A DNA stretch of 64,000 nt from contig NZ_JAIOUP010000001.1 of NCBI RefSeq assembly GCF_019931165.1, positions 372,001 to 436,000 on the forward strand. The letters are read 5' to 3'. Position 1 is the stretch's first letter, and each line of letters starts with the position of its first letter. Shown piece after piece: positions 16,955 to 25,274 of the stretch. The notes under the pieces were generated by a model. The model was not told where the DNA came from, did no database searches, and saw nothing but the letters and a program-made list of their open reading frames with translations. The position numbers and the translations under genes are program-made. The stretch is from Schnuerera sp. xch1. Its GTDB lineage: Bacteria; Bacillota; Clostridia; Tissierellales; Tepidimicrobiaceae.

Positions 16955-17953
16955 CTAAAACTCAATAATGCTTCCTATCCCTTTTTCTATTGCACTCTCA
17001 TATATACGTTGCGCAGTTACTAAATCTAAAACAGCGCTTCCGGTAGTTTTAAATATAGTAATTTCATCGTCATTAGCACGTCCAGGTGCCTTGCCTGCAA
17101 TAACCTCTCCTAGCTCTCCAGTTATCTTGTCTCCACTGTAAATTCCTTTATTTATAGGTATAATTAAGTCCCCAGATTCATTTAAAACACCATCGCGGGT
17201 GTCTACATAAACTTTATCTGCATGCGTTATGATATATTCATCAAGTTCATGCATTTCCGGAGTATACGATCCGACGCCGTTTATATGACATCCTCTTTTT
17301 ACTAGTCTACCATCGAAAGCAGGAGTTTTAGTAGTTGTAACGCTGGTAATAATATCTGCATCCTCAATAGCTTCAGCAGACGATTTAGCGGTAATAATCT
17401 TTACATCAAACTTCTCTCCAAATGCTTCTGTCATACGTGATGCAAAGTTTTCAGCTCGTTCCATGTTTATATCGAAAACTTTTACTATCTCTATTGGACG
17501 GACAGTAAGGATTGCTTCAAGCTGAGTCTTAGCTTGTCCTCCTGTACCAAACAATGCAAACACCTTACTATCTTTACGAGCAAGAAGATCCATAGCAGCT
17601 CCGGATACTGCCCCAGTACGAATTTGTGTCAAGCAAGTACCATCCATTAAACTGCAAACTTCGCCTGTCTCACTATTCTTCAAAACCATGGTTGCCGGTA
17701 CACCAACCAAGCCCTTTTCAATATTTTTAGGATAAACAGAGATAATTTTTACACCTAATGCATTAGCATTAGCAACATAACCAGGCATATAGAGACTCTG
17801 CCCTTCATGCTTTGGTACATCAATATTTACACGTAATGGTATTACACTTTTCCCCAATGAGTACAGTTCTAATGCATCCTTATCTGCTTGAATAGCTTCC
17901 TCCATAGAAAATACTCTTTTCATATCATTCTGATTTAAAACAACAATTTTCAT
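16955..17953 (-). CDS. Ornithine cyclodeaminase/mu-crystallin family dehydrogenase
   Basis: About 332 residues. The Rossmann motif 'ALFGTGGQAKTQLEA' lies near 136-150, with the family segments 'CLTQIRTGAVSG' and 'GVGSYTPEMHELD'. The AAAGGAGTGG site lies 11 bases before the ATG at 17953, preferred over an ATG 45 bases upstream that lacks one. Members include ornithine cyclodeaminase, alanine dehydrogenase and ketimine reductase, so the substrate is open. It is monocistronic, divergent from the aldehyde dehydrogenase. Its codon use appears slightly GC-richer than its neighbours, an impression by eye. Confidence 0.85.
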   Translation of the reverse strand: MKIVVLNQNDMKRVFSMEEAIQADKDALELYSLGKSVIPLRVNIDVPKHEGQSLYMPGYVANANALGVKIISVYPKNIEKGLVGVPATMVLKNSETGEVCSLMDGTCLTQIRTGAVSGAAMDLLARKDSKVFALFGTGGQAKTQLEAILTVRPIEIVKVFDINMERAENFASRMTEAFGEKFDVKIITAKSSAEAIEDADIITSVTTTKTPAFDGRLVKRGCHINGVGSYTPEMHELDEYIITHADKVYVDTRDGVLNESGDLIIPINKGIYSGDKITGELGEVIAGKAPGRANDDEITIFKTTGSAVLDLVTAQRIYESAIEKGIGSIIEF

Positions 17954-18179
17954 TGTGATAATTCCACTCCTTTTCTCATTAAATTTTCCCACGCTCATGA
18001 GTACGGAAACAGCACTATAAAATCAAACCTTCAGTTATTATTATAGTCCCGAATAAAGTCTTTATCAATAACTTAACAAAAGGTCCTTGTTATTATCTTT
18101 TGATTATGTCAAAATAAGTATATGAAAATAGAAGAGCCTTTTACCGCATTACTTTTACATTTCTTCATTATAAATAATC

Positions 18180-18209
18180 TTTACTGTATGGCCTTCAATT
18201 TTATATAAT
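18180..18209 (+). promoter_or_regulatory. Promoter of the aldehyde dehydrogenase gene
   Basis: TTTACT (18180-18185), 18-bp spacer, TATAAT (18204-18209), about 45 bp before the start codon. Confidence 0.5.
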
Positions 18210-18254
18210 ATATAAAACAGTACCTATATTGGTACAAGGAGGATATGAATTTCA

Positions 18255-19652
18255 ATGATTAATGTGGAATTAAAACCAGAAGATGTGAAAAATATTCTTG
18301 AAGAACATAACAATTTCTTCAATACTAACCAAACAAAAAGCATAGATTTTCGATTGGAACAATTAAGTAAATTGAAAGAAAATATTATAAAATATGAATC
18401 AAAAATAATAAAAGCGCTTCAGGAAGACTTAGGAAAACATCCTTTTGAATCCTACACTACAGAAATCGGATTCACATTAAACAGTATCTCTTACACTATG
18501 AAAAATTTAAAAAAATGGGCAAAACCTAAAAAAGTAAAAACACCATTAACTTTATTTCCATCAAAAAGTCGTATTGTACATGAACCTTATGGTACAGCAT
18601 TAGTAATTGCTCCATTTAATTATCCCTTTCAGCTGGTAATAGAACCTCTTATAGGCGCTATTGCAGCAGGAAACTGTGTTGTTCTCAAAACCTCAGAAAT
18701 GGTTCCAAATATATCAAATATAACTGTAGAAATGATTGAAAATACTTTTCATAAATCCTATGTAAGAGCTTTACATGGGGGAGTGGAGACAAGTACCTCT
18801 TTAATTAACTCAGCCTTTGATTATATATTCTTCACTGGGAGTGTTTCAGTAGGAAAAATTGTAATGGAAGCAGCTTCTAAAAACCTTGTACCTATTACTC
18901 TTGAACTTGGAGGTAAAAGCCCTGTTATTGTGGACAAAAACACCAATATAAAAATAGCTGCTAGAAGGATTATATGGGGCAAAACCGTAAATGCAGGACA
19001 AACCTGTGTTGCTCCTGATTATGTAATAGTACATAAAGATATTAAAGAAAAACTCATCGTTGAAATGAAAAAATCCCTTATAGCCTTTTATGGAACAGAC
19101 ATTGAAAAAAATAAGGATTTTGGCCGTATAGTAAATATTAAACAGTTTAATCATTTAAAGAATATACTGGAAAAGGATAAAAATCAAATTATATATGGAG
19201 GAAAAACCAATGCTGATACCCTTTTTGTTGAACCTACCTTAATAGAAGCTAACTGGGACTCAGCATCAATGAGAGATGAACTATTTGGACCTTTGCTTCC
19301 TATTTTGACCTATGGGAATTTAGATCAAGTCATTAAATCCATTAAAAAACTTCCTATGCCATTGGCCTTATATATATTTACATCTGAAAAGGAAATTGAA
19401 GAAAAGATACTCAGCCAAATACCTTCGGGTGGTGTAAGTATCAATAATACTATAATGCATCTAGCAAATCCTGAACTACCCTTTGGTGGAGTAGGTACCT
19501 CTGGAATAGGTGCCTATCATGGATATTATAGCTTTGCTACTTTTTCACATAAAAAAAGCCTTCTTAAAACCACCACTAAAATAAATATACCCATGCTCTT
19601 CCCACCTTTTACAAAAAAGAAATTAAAGTTGATCCGTCGCTTTTTAAAGTGA
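18255..19652 (+). CDS. Aldehyde dehydrogenase, class 3-like (NAD(P)+)
   Basis: 465 residues. It oxidises aldehydes to carboxylates. The catalytic Cys is in 'NAGQTCVAPDY' and the general-base Glu in 'LELGGKSP'; the nucleotide-binding 'FTGSVSVG' is also seen. The C-terminal 25 residues are rich in Lys and hydrophobic residues, resembling the membrane-associating tail of fatty-aldehyde dehydrogenases. The in-frame ATG at 18255 lies 12 bases after AAGGAGG; a nearer ATG at 18245 is out of frame and stops at once. It is monocistronic with its own promoter. Confidence 0.92.
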   Translation: MINVELKPEDVKNILEEHNNFFNTNQTKSIDFRLEQLSKLKENIIKYESKIIKALQEDLGKHPFESYTTEIGFTLNSISYTMKNLKKWAKPKKVKTPLTLFPSKSRIVHEPYGTALVIAPFNYPFQLVIEPLIGAIAAGNCVVLKTSEMVPNISNITVEMIENTFHKSYVRALHGGVETSTSLINSAFDYIFFTGSVSVGKIVMEAASKNLVPITLELGGKSPVIVDKNTNIKIAARRIIWGKTVNAGQTCVAPDYVIVHKDIKEKLIVEMKKSLIAFYGTDIEKNKDFGRIVNIKQFNHLKNILEKDKNQIIYGGKTNADTLFVEPTLIEANWDSASMRDELFGPLLPILTYGNLDQVIKSIKKLPMPLALYIFTSEKEIEEKILSQIPSGGVSINNTIMHLANPELPFGGVGTSGIGAYHGYYSFATFSHKKSLLKTTTKINIPMLFPPFTKKKLKLIRRFLK

Positions 19653-19766
19653 GGGATCAACCTTCATCAAATAAAATCCTTTCCAACTGACATTATTTTG
19701 GCAATGCCTTTTATCACATTATACTATTATTGTTACTTTCCTGTACTAATGCCTATTCTAAGCTTT

Positions 19767-19794
19767 GAAAAAGCATATTATTAATAATATGCTT
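19767..19794 (-). terminator. Terminator after dodecin
   Basis: A perfectly self-complementary 24-base sequence (19771-19794) directly after the dodecin stop on the minus strand, followed by a short T-run. It may also end the aldehyde dehydrogenase transcript on the other strand. Confidence 0.65.
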
Positions 19795-19796
19795 TG

Positions 19797-19997
19797 CTAC
19801 TTAACGACAAATGAAATCTTGACATTTAACCTATAATTAACTATTTTATTGTTCTCAACAACAGCCTGCATATTGCTTACATAGACACTTTGAATATTGT
19901 CTATTGTCTTTGATGCTTCTGTAACTGCTTCTTGAGCTGCAGCTTCCCAACCATTGACTGATTCTGAAAGAAGTTCTATAACTTTAACGACTGCCAT
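19797..19997 (-). CDS. Dodecin-family flavin-binding protein
   Basis: 66 residues, the exact size of dodecins, which form hollow 12-mers that store flavin or CoA-type ligands in the cytosol. The family pattern is clear: 'VIELLSESVNGWEAAAQEAV' with the conserved Trp, then 'VNMQAVVENNKIVNYRLNVKISF'-like strands. It is monocistronic with its own terminator. Confidence 0.95.
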   Translation of the reverse strand: MAVVKVIELLSESVNGWEAAAQEAVTEASKTIDNIQSVYVSNMQAVVENNKIVNYRLNVKISFVVK

Positions 19998-20264
19998 CCT
20001 ATCCCTCCAATCCTATATTGATATTAAATTTATTATATTTTCATCATTATTATATCCAAACTCAATCTATATATTATTGTAAAAGCACCTATCATCTAGA
20101 TAAGTGCTTAAATCATATATCAACTATATTCCATCATATTATACATCTCTATTTAAGACATTGTATAGTGAACTAATAGGTAAGTATCTGGTATAGATAT
20201 TTGTTGACTTTAAATGTGATAATCATTAAAATACAATATGTAGTTATGGATTGGAGATGAGATT

Positions 20265-21629
20265 TTGAGGGACAAAAATGATTTTTCTAAGGGAAGTGTC
20301 ATAAACAACATAATGAGTATGGCTATACCAATGATTTCAGCTCAAATAGTTAATGTTCTTTACAATATTGTAGATCGATTATATATTTCACAAATGCCTG
20401 GAGATTCATTCTCCGCATTAACTGGAGTAGGAATTTGTCTACCAGTTATCTCTATAGTTATGGCTTTTGCCAATCTATACGGAATGGGTGGTGCCCCTTT
20501 ATGTTCCATAGAGAGAGGTCGAGGAAATTACGATGAAGCAGAGAAAATAATGGGAAATTCTTTTATAATGCTCATATCTACTGGAATTATACTAACTATT
20601 TTAGGATTAATATTTAAAAAACCTATGCTATATTTATTTGGCGCCAGTGATATAACTTACAAATACGCTAGCCAGTATATAACCATATACTTAATTGGAA
20701 ATATATTCGTAATGCTTAGTTTGGGTATGAACCATTTTATAAATTCCCAAGGTTTCGGACGTGTTGGAATGATAACAGTAATATTAGGTGCTATAGCCAA
20801 CATAATTCTTGATCCTATATTTATATTCCTATTTGACATGGGAATTAGAGGTGCAGCCATAGCAACAATTATATCCCAATTTTTATCAGCAACATGGGTA
20901 CTTAAATTTTTAACAGGAGAAAATGCTATATTCCGATTAAATAAAGAAAGCTTTATATTAAAATGGAATAGAGTTAAAAACATATTGGAATTGGGTACTT
21001 CAGGATTTGTAATGCAGTTTACAAACTCTCTAGTTCAGATTATATTAAATACTACCCTCCAACAATTTGGAGGAGATCTATATGTGGGAATTATGACTGT
21101 TATTAGTTCAATTAGAGAATTTGTTATGATGCCAATTTCAGGATTAACCCGTGGTTCACAACCAGTTATGGGTTTTAACTATGGAGCAGGTGAATACAGT
21201 AGAGTAAAGAAAAGCATCAAATTTATCACTTTATGTTCCCTTACAATAAACACTTTAATGTGGTTAGTGATTCAAAGCTTCCCTGGATTCTTCATAAGCA
21301 TCTTTAATAATGACCCAGAGGTAATAAAAGCAGGAATACCTATGATAAGAATATTCTATTCAGGGTTTTTTATAATGAGTTTACAACACTCAGGCCAAGC
21401 TATCTTTGTAGCACTAGGAAAATCAAAGTTTGCCATATTCTTTTCTATATTAAGAAAAGTAATTCTTGTAATTCCCTTAGCTTTGATACTTCCTAGAATT
21501 TTATCTTTTGGGTATATAGGAGTATTTTTATCTGAACCGCTATCTGAATTTATAGGTGGTGTTGCCTGTTTTACTACCATGATACTTACAATAGGTAAAG
21601 AATTAAAAGAGGAAAAAGTTAAGGGCTAA
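20265..21629 (+). CDS. MATE-family multidrug/toxin exporter
   Basis: 454 residues with about twelve membrane helices in two related halves. The first half opens with 'SMAIPMISAQIVNVLYNIVDR', and 'PLCSIERGRGNYDEAE' is the loop after helix 2. It uses a Na+ or H+ gradient to expel cationic compounds. The start is TTG after GGAGATG. The gene is monocistronic and ends at a long bidirectional hairpin shared with the convergent Spo0E-like gene. The substrate is unknown. Confidence 0.93.
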   Translation: MRDKNDFSKGSVINNIMSMAIPMISAQIVNVLYNIVDRLYISQMPGDSFSALTGVGICLPVISIVMAFANLYGMGGAPLCSIERGRGNYDEAEKIMGNSFIMLISTGIILTILGLIFKKPMLYLFGASDITYKYASQYITIYLIGNIFVMLSLGMNHFINSQGFGRVGMITVILGAIANIILDPIFIFLFDMGIRGAAIATIISQFLSATWVLKFLTGENAIFRLNKESFILKWNRVKNILELGTSGFVMQFTNSLVQIILNTTLQQFGGDLYVGIMTVISSIREFVMMPISGLTRGSQPVMGFNYGAGEYSRVKKSIKFITLCSLTINTLMWLVIQSFPGFFISIFNNDPEVIKAGIPMIRIFYSGFFIMSLQHSGQAIFVALGKSKFAIFFSILRKVILVIPLALILPRILSFGYIGVFLSEPLSEFIGGVACFTTMILTIGKELKEEKVKG

Positions 21630-21662
21630 CAAAGACAGCCAGATTACTAGAAAGATACGCTA

Positions 21663-21712
21663 ATAAATAATAAACTAGCTGTATCTCTTGATACAACTAG
21701 TTTATTATTTAT
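21663..21712. terminator. Bidirectional terminator between the MATE and Spo0E-like genes
   Basis: A 16-bp outer stem (21663-21678 with 21697-21712) and a 6-bp inner stem with a four-base loop. It lies between convergent genes and serves both. Confidence 0.8.
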
Positions 21713-21735
21713 CTTGACATAGGTAATAATATAAT

Positions 21736-21969
21736 CTATTTAATCTCTATTGGGTTATTAGTATATTTTGATTGCATTTTTAAATATTTTGTTATAACTT
21801 CATCTAACTCTTGGCTTGTTTTCAACATTTTTTCTTTACTATTATCTGAAATGTTTTGGTGTAATCGACGTCTAACTTTTTCTATGCTTTTTCTTAAGTC
21901 GCTTAAATCATCTGTTTCTATCTGATTTTGATTCTTTTGTTCTTCCTTATTTACACTTTTATCTTCCAT
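21736..21969 (-). CDS. Spo0E-like sporulation aspartyl-phosphate phosphatase
   Basis: 77 residues, highly charged and helical. The signature S-x-x-LD-x-x-I-x-x-Y is seen as 'SQELDEVITKYLK' (about residues 51-63), in the second of two predicted helices. Such proteins dephosphorylate Spo0A~P and delay sporulation. The N-terminal 25 residues are a low-complexity Glu/Lys/Gln-rich extension. This is the main sign in the window that the host forms spores. Confidence 0.75.
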   Translation of the reverse strand: MEDKSVNKEEQKNQNQIETDDLSDLRKSIEKVRRRLHQNISDNSKEKMLKTSQELDEVITKYLKMQSKYTNNPIEIK

Positions 21970-22192
21970 TGTTCATCTCCCTTGTTTTTATAAATCAAAA
22001 CAACAAAAATATTATACCACTTATTTTGGTCTTTGCAAGTACTTATCCATTAATTGGATATTTCATAAATTTATGATTTTGATTTTCTACAAAAGAATGG
22101 ATATGTTATAGAGATGAACAAAAGAATAGAATACTCATATAATAATAAAGGAAATGTTAAAAAAACGTTATAATGAAAATACGAAATTTAGT

Positions 22193-22220
22193 TTTACTTG
22201 TATTCTTTAAATGATATAAT
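22193..22220 (+). promoter_or_regulatory. Promoter of the antisense RNA for the holin-like toxin
   Basis: TTTACT (22193-22198), 16-bp spacer, TATAAT (22215-22220) preceded by TGA (extended -10). No protein gene follows on this strand. Confidence 0.6.
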
Positions 22221-22226
22221 ATATAA

Positions 22227-22312
22227 GGCAATCGGAATCGCAAAAATGCGATTCCACCAAGGCAATTAATCTAAATAATCACCCTGCTGGCTCACAGGGT
22301 GACTATTTTTTT
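22227..22312 (+). ncRNA. Predicted antisense RNA (type I antitoxin) of the holin-like toxin
   Basis: About 86 nt from the promoter to a T7 run. It has a perfect 8-bp hairpin (22234-22241 with 22248-22255) and a terminator hairpin (22279-22286 with 22295-22302). The terminator stem overlaps the toxin stop codon on the other strand. One arm repeats the 9-base element at 22456-22464 in the toxin mRNA leader, so it can pair there too, as in Fst/RNAI-RNAII systems. Confidence 0.6.
22279..22312. terminator. Shared terminator of toxin mRNA and antisense RNA
   Basis: An 8-bp GC-rich stem (22279-22286 with 22295-22302), with further A-T pairs after a mismatch, followed by seven T on the plus strand. 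The minus-strand toxin transcript ends through the same hairpin. Confidence 0.75.
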
Positions 22313-22413
22313 CCTTTTTTGCTATCATCAATTAGATAGACAATAAAGGAGATTAGCGATACTACGAACATAGAAAACATTATCATTAAAGATAAAGATT
22401 CGTATGTATTCAT
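22303..22413 (-). CDS. Holin-like toxin (type I TA, Hol_Tox/TxpA-BsrE-like)
   Basis: 36 residues with an ATG start. 'MNTYESLSLMIMF' matches the N-terminal signature of the Firmicute holin-like toxins (TxpA, BsrG, BsrE), followed by one transmembrane helix (about 8-28) and a charged tail 'DDSKKGKK'. A perfect ribosome site (AAAGGAGGTGG) is buried in a leader hairpin. Such peptides insert in or disturb the cell membrane when their antisense RNA is lost. Transcription starts about 90 bp upstream from a good promoter. Confidence 0.88.
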   Translation of the reverse strand: MNTYESLSLMIMFSMFVVSLISFIVYLIDDSKKGKK

Positions 22414-22421
22414 ATCGCAAC

Positions 22422-22449
22422 CACCTCCTTTCTTTAATGAAACGAGGTG
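22422..22449 (-). promoter_or_regulatory. Ribosome-site-sequestering hairpin in the toxin mRNA
   Basis: Arms 22439-22449 and 22422-22432 pair over ten of eleven bases with a six-base loop. The whole AGGAGGTG ribosome site lies in the 3' arm, so translation of the toxin is blocked until the hairpin opens. Confidence 0.75.
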
Positions 22450-22508
22450 CAACCACACCCTGCTTATTCCGATCACCTTATTTTCAATTTTCTTTACTTA
22501 TTTACTTG

Positions 22509-22537
22509 ATTTTAACATTTATAAATCTATATTTCAA
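22509..22537 (-). promoter_or_regulatory. Promoter of the holin-like toxin
   Basis: On the minus strand TTGAAA (22532-22537), exact 17-bp spacer, TAAAAT (22509-22514). The predicted leader is about 90 nt, long as in other type I toxin mRNAs. Confidence 0.6.
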
Positions 22538-22702
22538 TTACAATTCTGTTACATTATTACATTTGTGGTAATTTAGTTAATAATACCTATTGATAGTAAA
22601 CAGGTAAATTTTGATAAATAAAAAAACCCAAGTAAAATCATTTTTTAACTTAGGTTTTCTAAAATGAAAATTGCACTATATTATATTTAGTTTAATAATG
22701 GC

Positions 22703-23632
22703 TCAGATGTGTAAAAGTACTTTTCGTCCATTTCCCTGCACGTATCTTACCAATACATATAATACAATCACTATCGCTAATATTTCTTCAAACTTTACAA
22801 CATAATTTAAAAATAGAATAGAAATTCCTGAACTAGTCAAAAATCCATTAGCTAATTTAATAGATATTGCACTAATAACCAAAGGAAATGTAAAGGCTGC
22901 ATAGCTAGGATAAAACTTTAGTTTCAATAACTTTGTTAATTGTACCAATGTCAATAAGTATGTGAACTGCGAGACAACTAATAGTATTGTAAATAATATC
23001 ATATTTTTCTCTTGGAATGAACTCAAATATCCAGCTAAACAGAGACTAGCAGGTGCAGCGAAGATTATAAGGGTAGGCAAAGCTGGTTCTGGTATTTCTT
23101 TAACTATTAAAACTCTTTTGATAACAATTGGTATCAATATAGTATATGTTATTAGTCCGAACCAAAATAAACCCTTCCCAATATTCTCTAACTGAAATGT
23201 AGGTGCTGTTACACTTCCTACAACTATCCCAACATAAACAATAAACCAACTAGGGAATACTTTTTTTATATTAAAATTAAATACATATTTTATTGTAAAA
23301 ATAATTGCTAATATAACATGTAATACTAGCCCAATAACCCATACTCCACAGGCTATACTGGAACTAAATTGAACAATATATGTGGATATTAGCATGATTC
23401 CCATGGATAAGGTTGGGAAAGTACTAGCTACAACTGGATTTTCTAGTTCTTCAGCTACTACCTCTGGATGCTTTGTAATTTTCAGTATTATTAAAACTAA
23501 AAGAGTTGCTGATAATATACCAAAAATATTTCTATAAATATTTCCATAAGATAAAACAAGATTTCCTAAAGATGCTAAAGCCAGCATTAACCCTGTAATA
23601 GGAATTGGTAATCTTTTTATTGTCTTTCCCAT
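22703..23632 (-). CDS. TDT/SLAC1-family transporter (TehA-like)
   Basis: 309 residues with ten hydrophobic segments. The start 'KRLPIPITGLMLALASLGN' is typical of the tellurite-resistance/dicarboxylate transporter family, which conducts small anions. It lies 18 bp after the C_GCAxxG_C_C gene, so the two are probably one transcript. The transported ion is not identifiable. Confidence 0.85.
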   Translation of the reverse strand: MGKTIKRLPIPITGLMLALASLGNLVLSYGNIYRNIFGILSATLLVLIILKITKHPEVVAEELENPVVASTFPTLSMGIMLISTYIVQFSSSIACGVWVIGLVLHVILAIIFTIKYVFNFNIKKVFPSWFIVYVGIVVGSVTAPTFQLENIGKGLFWFGLITYTILIPIVIKRVLIVKEIPEPALPTLIIFAAPASLCLAGYLSSFQEKNMILFTILLVVSQFTYLLTLVQLTKLLKLKFYPSYAAFTFPLVISAISIKLANGFLTSSGISILFLNYVVKFEEILAIVIVLYVLVRYVQGNGRKVLLHI

Positions 23633-23650
23633 TAAATCACTCCATTCCTT

Positions 23651-24115
23651 TTATTCTACTACTACCTTTCCTTCTGAAATAAGCTTATCTGCAATCCACG
23701 CAGCTACTTCTCCTGTTATTTTGATACAATGTTTTTTTCTTCCAGGACTTTGAAAATTATCTCCAGCCCATTGTTTAGTAATTACTCTACAACAAGTTGA
23801 ACCATATTCATCTTTAATATAATCATGTAAGGATGATGCAGCTGGAAACATCTTATCATTCATTGATTCTCCATGTACTCTTCCATAAATCATTCCGAGA
23901 GCCATTTGACCACCACTTACTGCTCCACATAGACATCCACTTTTCCCCATACCAATAGGAAATCCAGAAGCCATTTTTACAATATTCTCATCATAGGGTT
24001 TCCCTAACAAGTTATTTATAGTTTGAACTACTGATTCTGAACAAAAAAATTCGCCTCTTTCAAAATATCCTTCTGCTTCTTTTCTTACTTCTTCTATTAA
24101 CTGTTCCTTTGTCAT
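23651..24115 (-). CDS. C_GCAxxG_C_C family redox protein
   Basis: 154 residues. The cysteine pattern is clear: 'FFCSESV' near residue 23, 'SGCLCGAVSGGQMALG' around 57-72, then 'STCCRVITKQW' and 'KKHCIKI' near the C-terminus. Family members are small cytosolic proteins of unproven redox or metal-related function, often next to transporters. It is first in a two-gene unit with the TDT transporter. Confidence 0.85.
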   Translation of the reverse strand: MTKEQLIEEVRKEAEGYFERGEFFCSESVVQTINNLLGKPYDENIVKMASGFPIGMGKSGCLCGAVSGGQMALGMIYGRVHGESMNDKMFPAASSLHDYIKDEYGSTCCRVITKQWAGDNFQSPGRKKHCIKITGEVAAWIADKLISEGKVVVE

Positions 24116-24464
24116 ATATATTCTCCTTTCATATCTGCTATAATTTATCTATTTTTATTCACTACTAATATTATAGTAGGATGATTGCTTTTACAAATAG
24201 TATTTTTTAATAGGTTTTCATTGTTTTATAGATATATTTTATGGATATATTTGAAAGTATAATGCATTTTCAACCAATGATATTTCTTGATTTATGAATT
24301 TCTAAAAATTTATCAAAAATCAAAAAACTGTAATCGTGATGATTACAGTTTTTCATTATGGTCTACCTACGAGAACTCGAATATTTTTTCTTGCAAATTC
24401 ATGTATCTTTGAGTTTGTAGAAGTAACTACAATTTTTTATTCATTAATTCCTACAAGTAGTTAT
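24116..24464. other. 349-bp intergenic stretch with one terminator
   Basis: AT-rich, with no open frame carrying a ribosome site. It holds the terminator at 24328-24348 described separately and the promoter region of the C_GCAxxG_C_C gene. Nothing else was recognised. Confidence 0.6.
24322..24348 (-). terminator. Terminator at the end of the hexuronate operon
   Basis: An 8-bp perfect stem (24328-24335 with 24341-24348), five-base loop, followed on the minus strand by six T. It lies about 115 bp after the kduD stop codon. Five T also follow on the plus strand. Confidence 0.75.
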
Positions 24465-25259
24465 CTATCTAACAAGCCATCCACCATCAACAGCCAATAC
24501 ATGCCCATTTAAATAATCAGAAGCTGGACTAGCTAAAAATACAATAGTTCCCATTAAATCAGAGGTTTCTCCCCACCTACCAGCAGGGATTCTTGACAAT
24601 ATTTCAGCATTTCTATTTTCGTCTTGTCTTATTGGAGCTGTATTATCAGTTTTTATATATCCTGGTGCTATTGCATTTATTTGAATATTCTTATCAGCTA
24701 ATTCATTTGCAAATGCCTTGGTTAGCCCGGCTACTCCATGTTTACTAGCCGTATATGATGGTATAAATTTTCCACCTTGAAATGATAGCATGGATGCTAT
24801 GTTAATTATTTTTCCTCTACCCTGCTTAATCATATATTTAACTGCTGCCTGAGATAAATAATATATTGAATTAAGATTAATATCTATAACATCCTCCCAA
24901 TCCTTATCTTTAAATTCTGTAATAGGAGATCTCCGTATGGTACCTGCATTATTTACAAGTATATCAACTCTTCCATATACTTCAATGCATTTATTAATAA
25001 CACCTTTTGCCATATCCTTATTACATAAATCCACTTGCATGAATTCTACTCTTCTATTTTCTTTCTTAATTAAAGCCTTTATTTCTTCCCAATTTTTTTT
25101 GGAATGACATGGTAAAAAAATGTCTGCACCTGCCTTTGCTAGAGCAACTGCATAGGCTAAGCCTAATCCTTTATTACCTCCTGTAATAATTGCAACATTG
25201 TCTTTTAAAGAAAATATCTCCATATTAAACTTATCTAATCCACTGAATATCTCATCCAT
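24465..25259 (-). CDS. kduD: 2-keto-3-deoxy-gluconate dehydrogenase (KduD-type SDR)
   Basis: 264 residues, short-chain dehydrogenase. NAD motif 'TGGNKGLGLAYA' near 27-38, 'NNAGTI', and the catalytic Ser...Tyr-x-x-x-Lys in 'YTASKHG'. It reduces 2,5-diketo-3-deoxygluconate (DKII) made by KduI to 2-keto-3-deoxygluconate. It lies 15 bp after kduI. It has a 10-15 residue N-terminal extension compared with many KduD proteins, with another Met at residue 13, but no ribosome site was found to favour that one. Confidence 0.92.
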   Translation of the reverse strand: MDEIFSGLDKFNMEIFSLKDNVAIITGGNKGLGLAYAVALAKAGADIFLPCHSKKNWEEIKALIKKENRRVEFMQVDLCNKDMAKGVINKCIEVYGRVDILVNNAGTIRRSPITEFKDKDWEDVIDINLNSIYYLSQAAVKYMIKQGRGKIINIASMLSFQGGKFIPSYTASKHGVAGLTKAFANELADKNIQINAIAPGYIKTDNTAPIRQDENRNAEILSRIPAGRWGETSDLMGTIVFLASPASDYLNGHVLAVDGGWLVR

Positions 25260-25274
25260 AATTTAGATTCTCCT

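Larger units (their letters stand above)
22280..22464. repeat. 9-bp direct repeat bracketing the holin-like toxin gene
   Basis: CACCCTGCT occurs at 22280-22288 (in the antisense terminator) and again at 22456-22464 (opposite the toxin mRNA leader). In Fst-type loci such repeats let the antitoxin RNA pair with the toxin leader as well as the shared terminator. Confidence 0.6.

Noticed and set aside
20087-20113. Hairpin AAGCAC...GTGCTT between dodecin and the MATE gene
   Set aside because: Weak T-runs on both sides and no transcript that clearly needs ending there; kept out of the feature list.
22134-22193. 19-codon plus-strand frame MNKRIEYSYNN... just before the antisense promoter
   Set aside because: No proper ribosome site and very AT-biased; likely chance.
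24361-24400. Sequence ending GAGAACTCGAAT that recalls a tRNA T-arm
   Set aside because: No paired T-stem and no anticodon arm; unlike the fragment at 51306-51343 it does not fold as tRNA.
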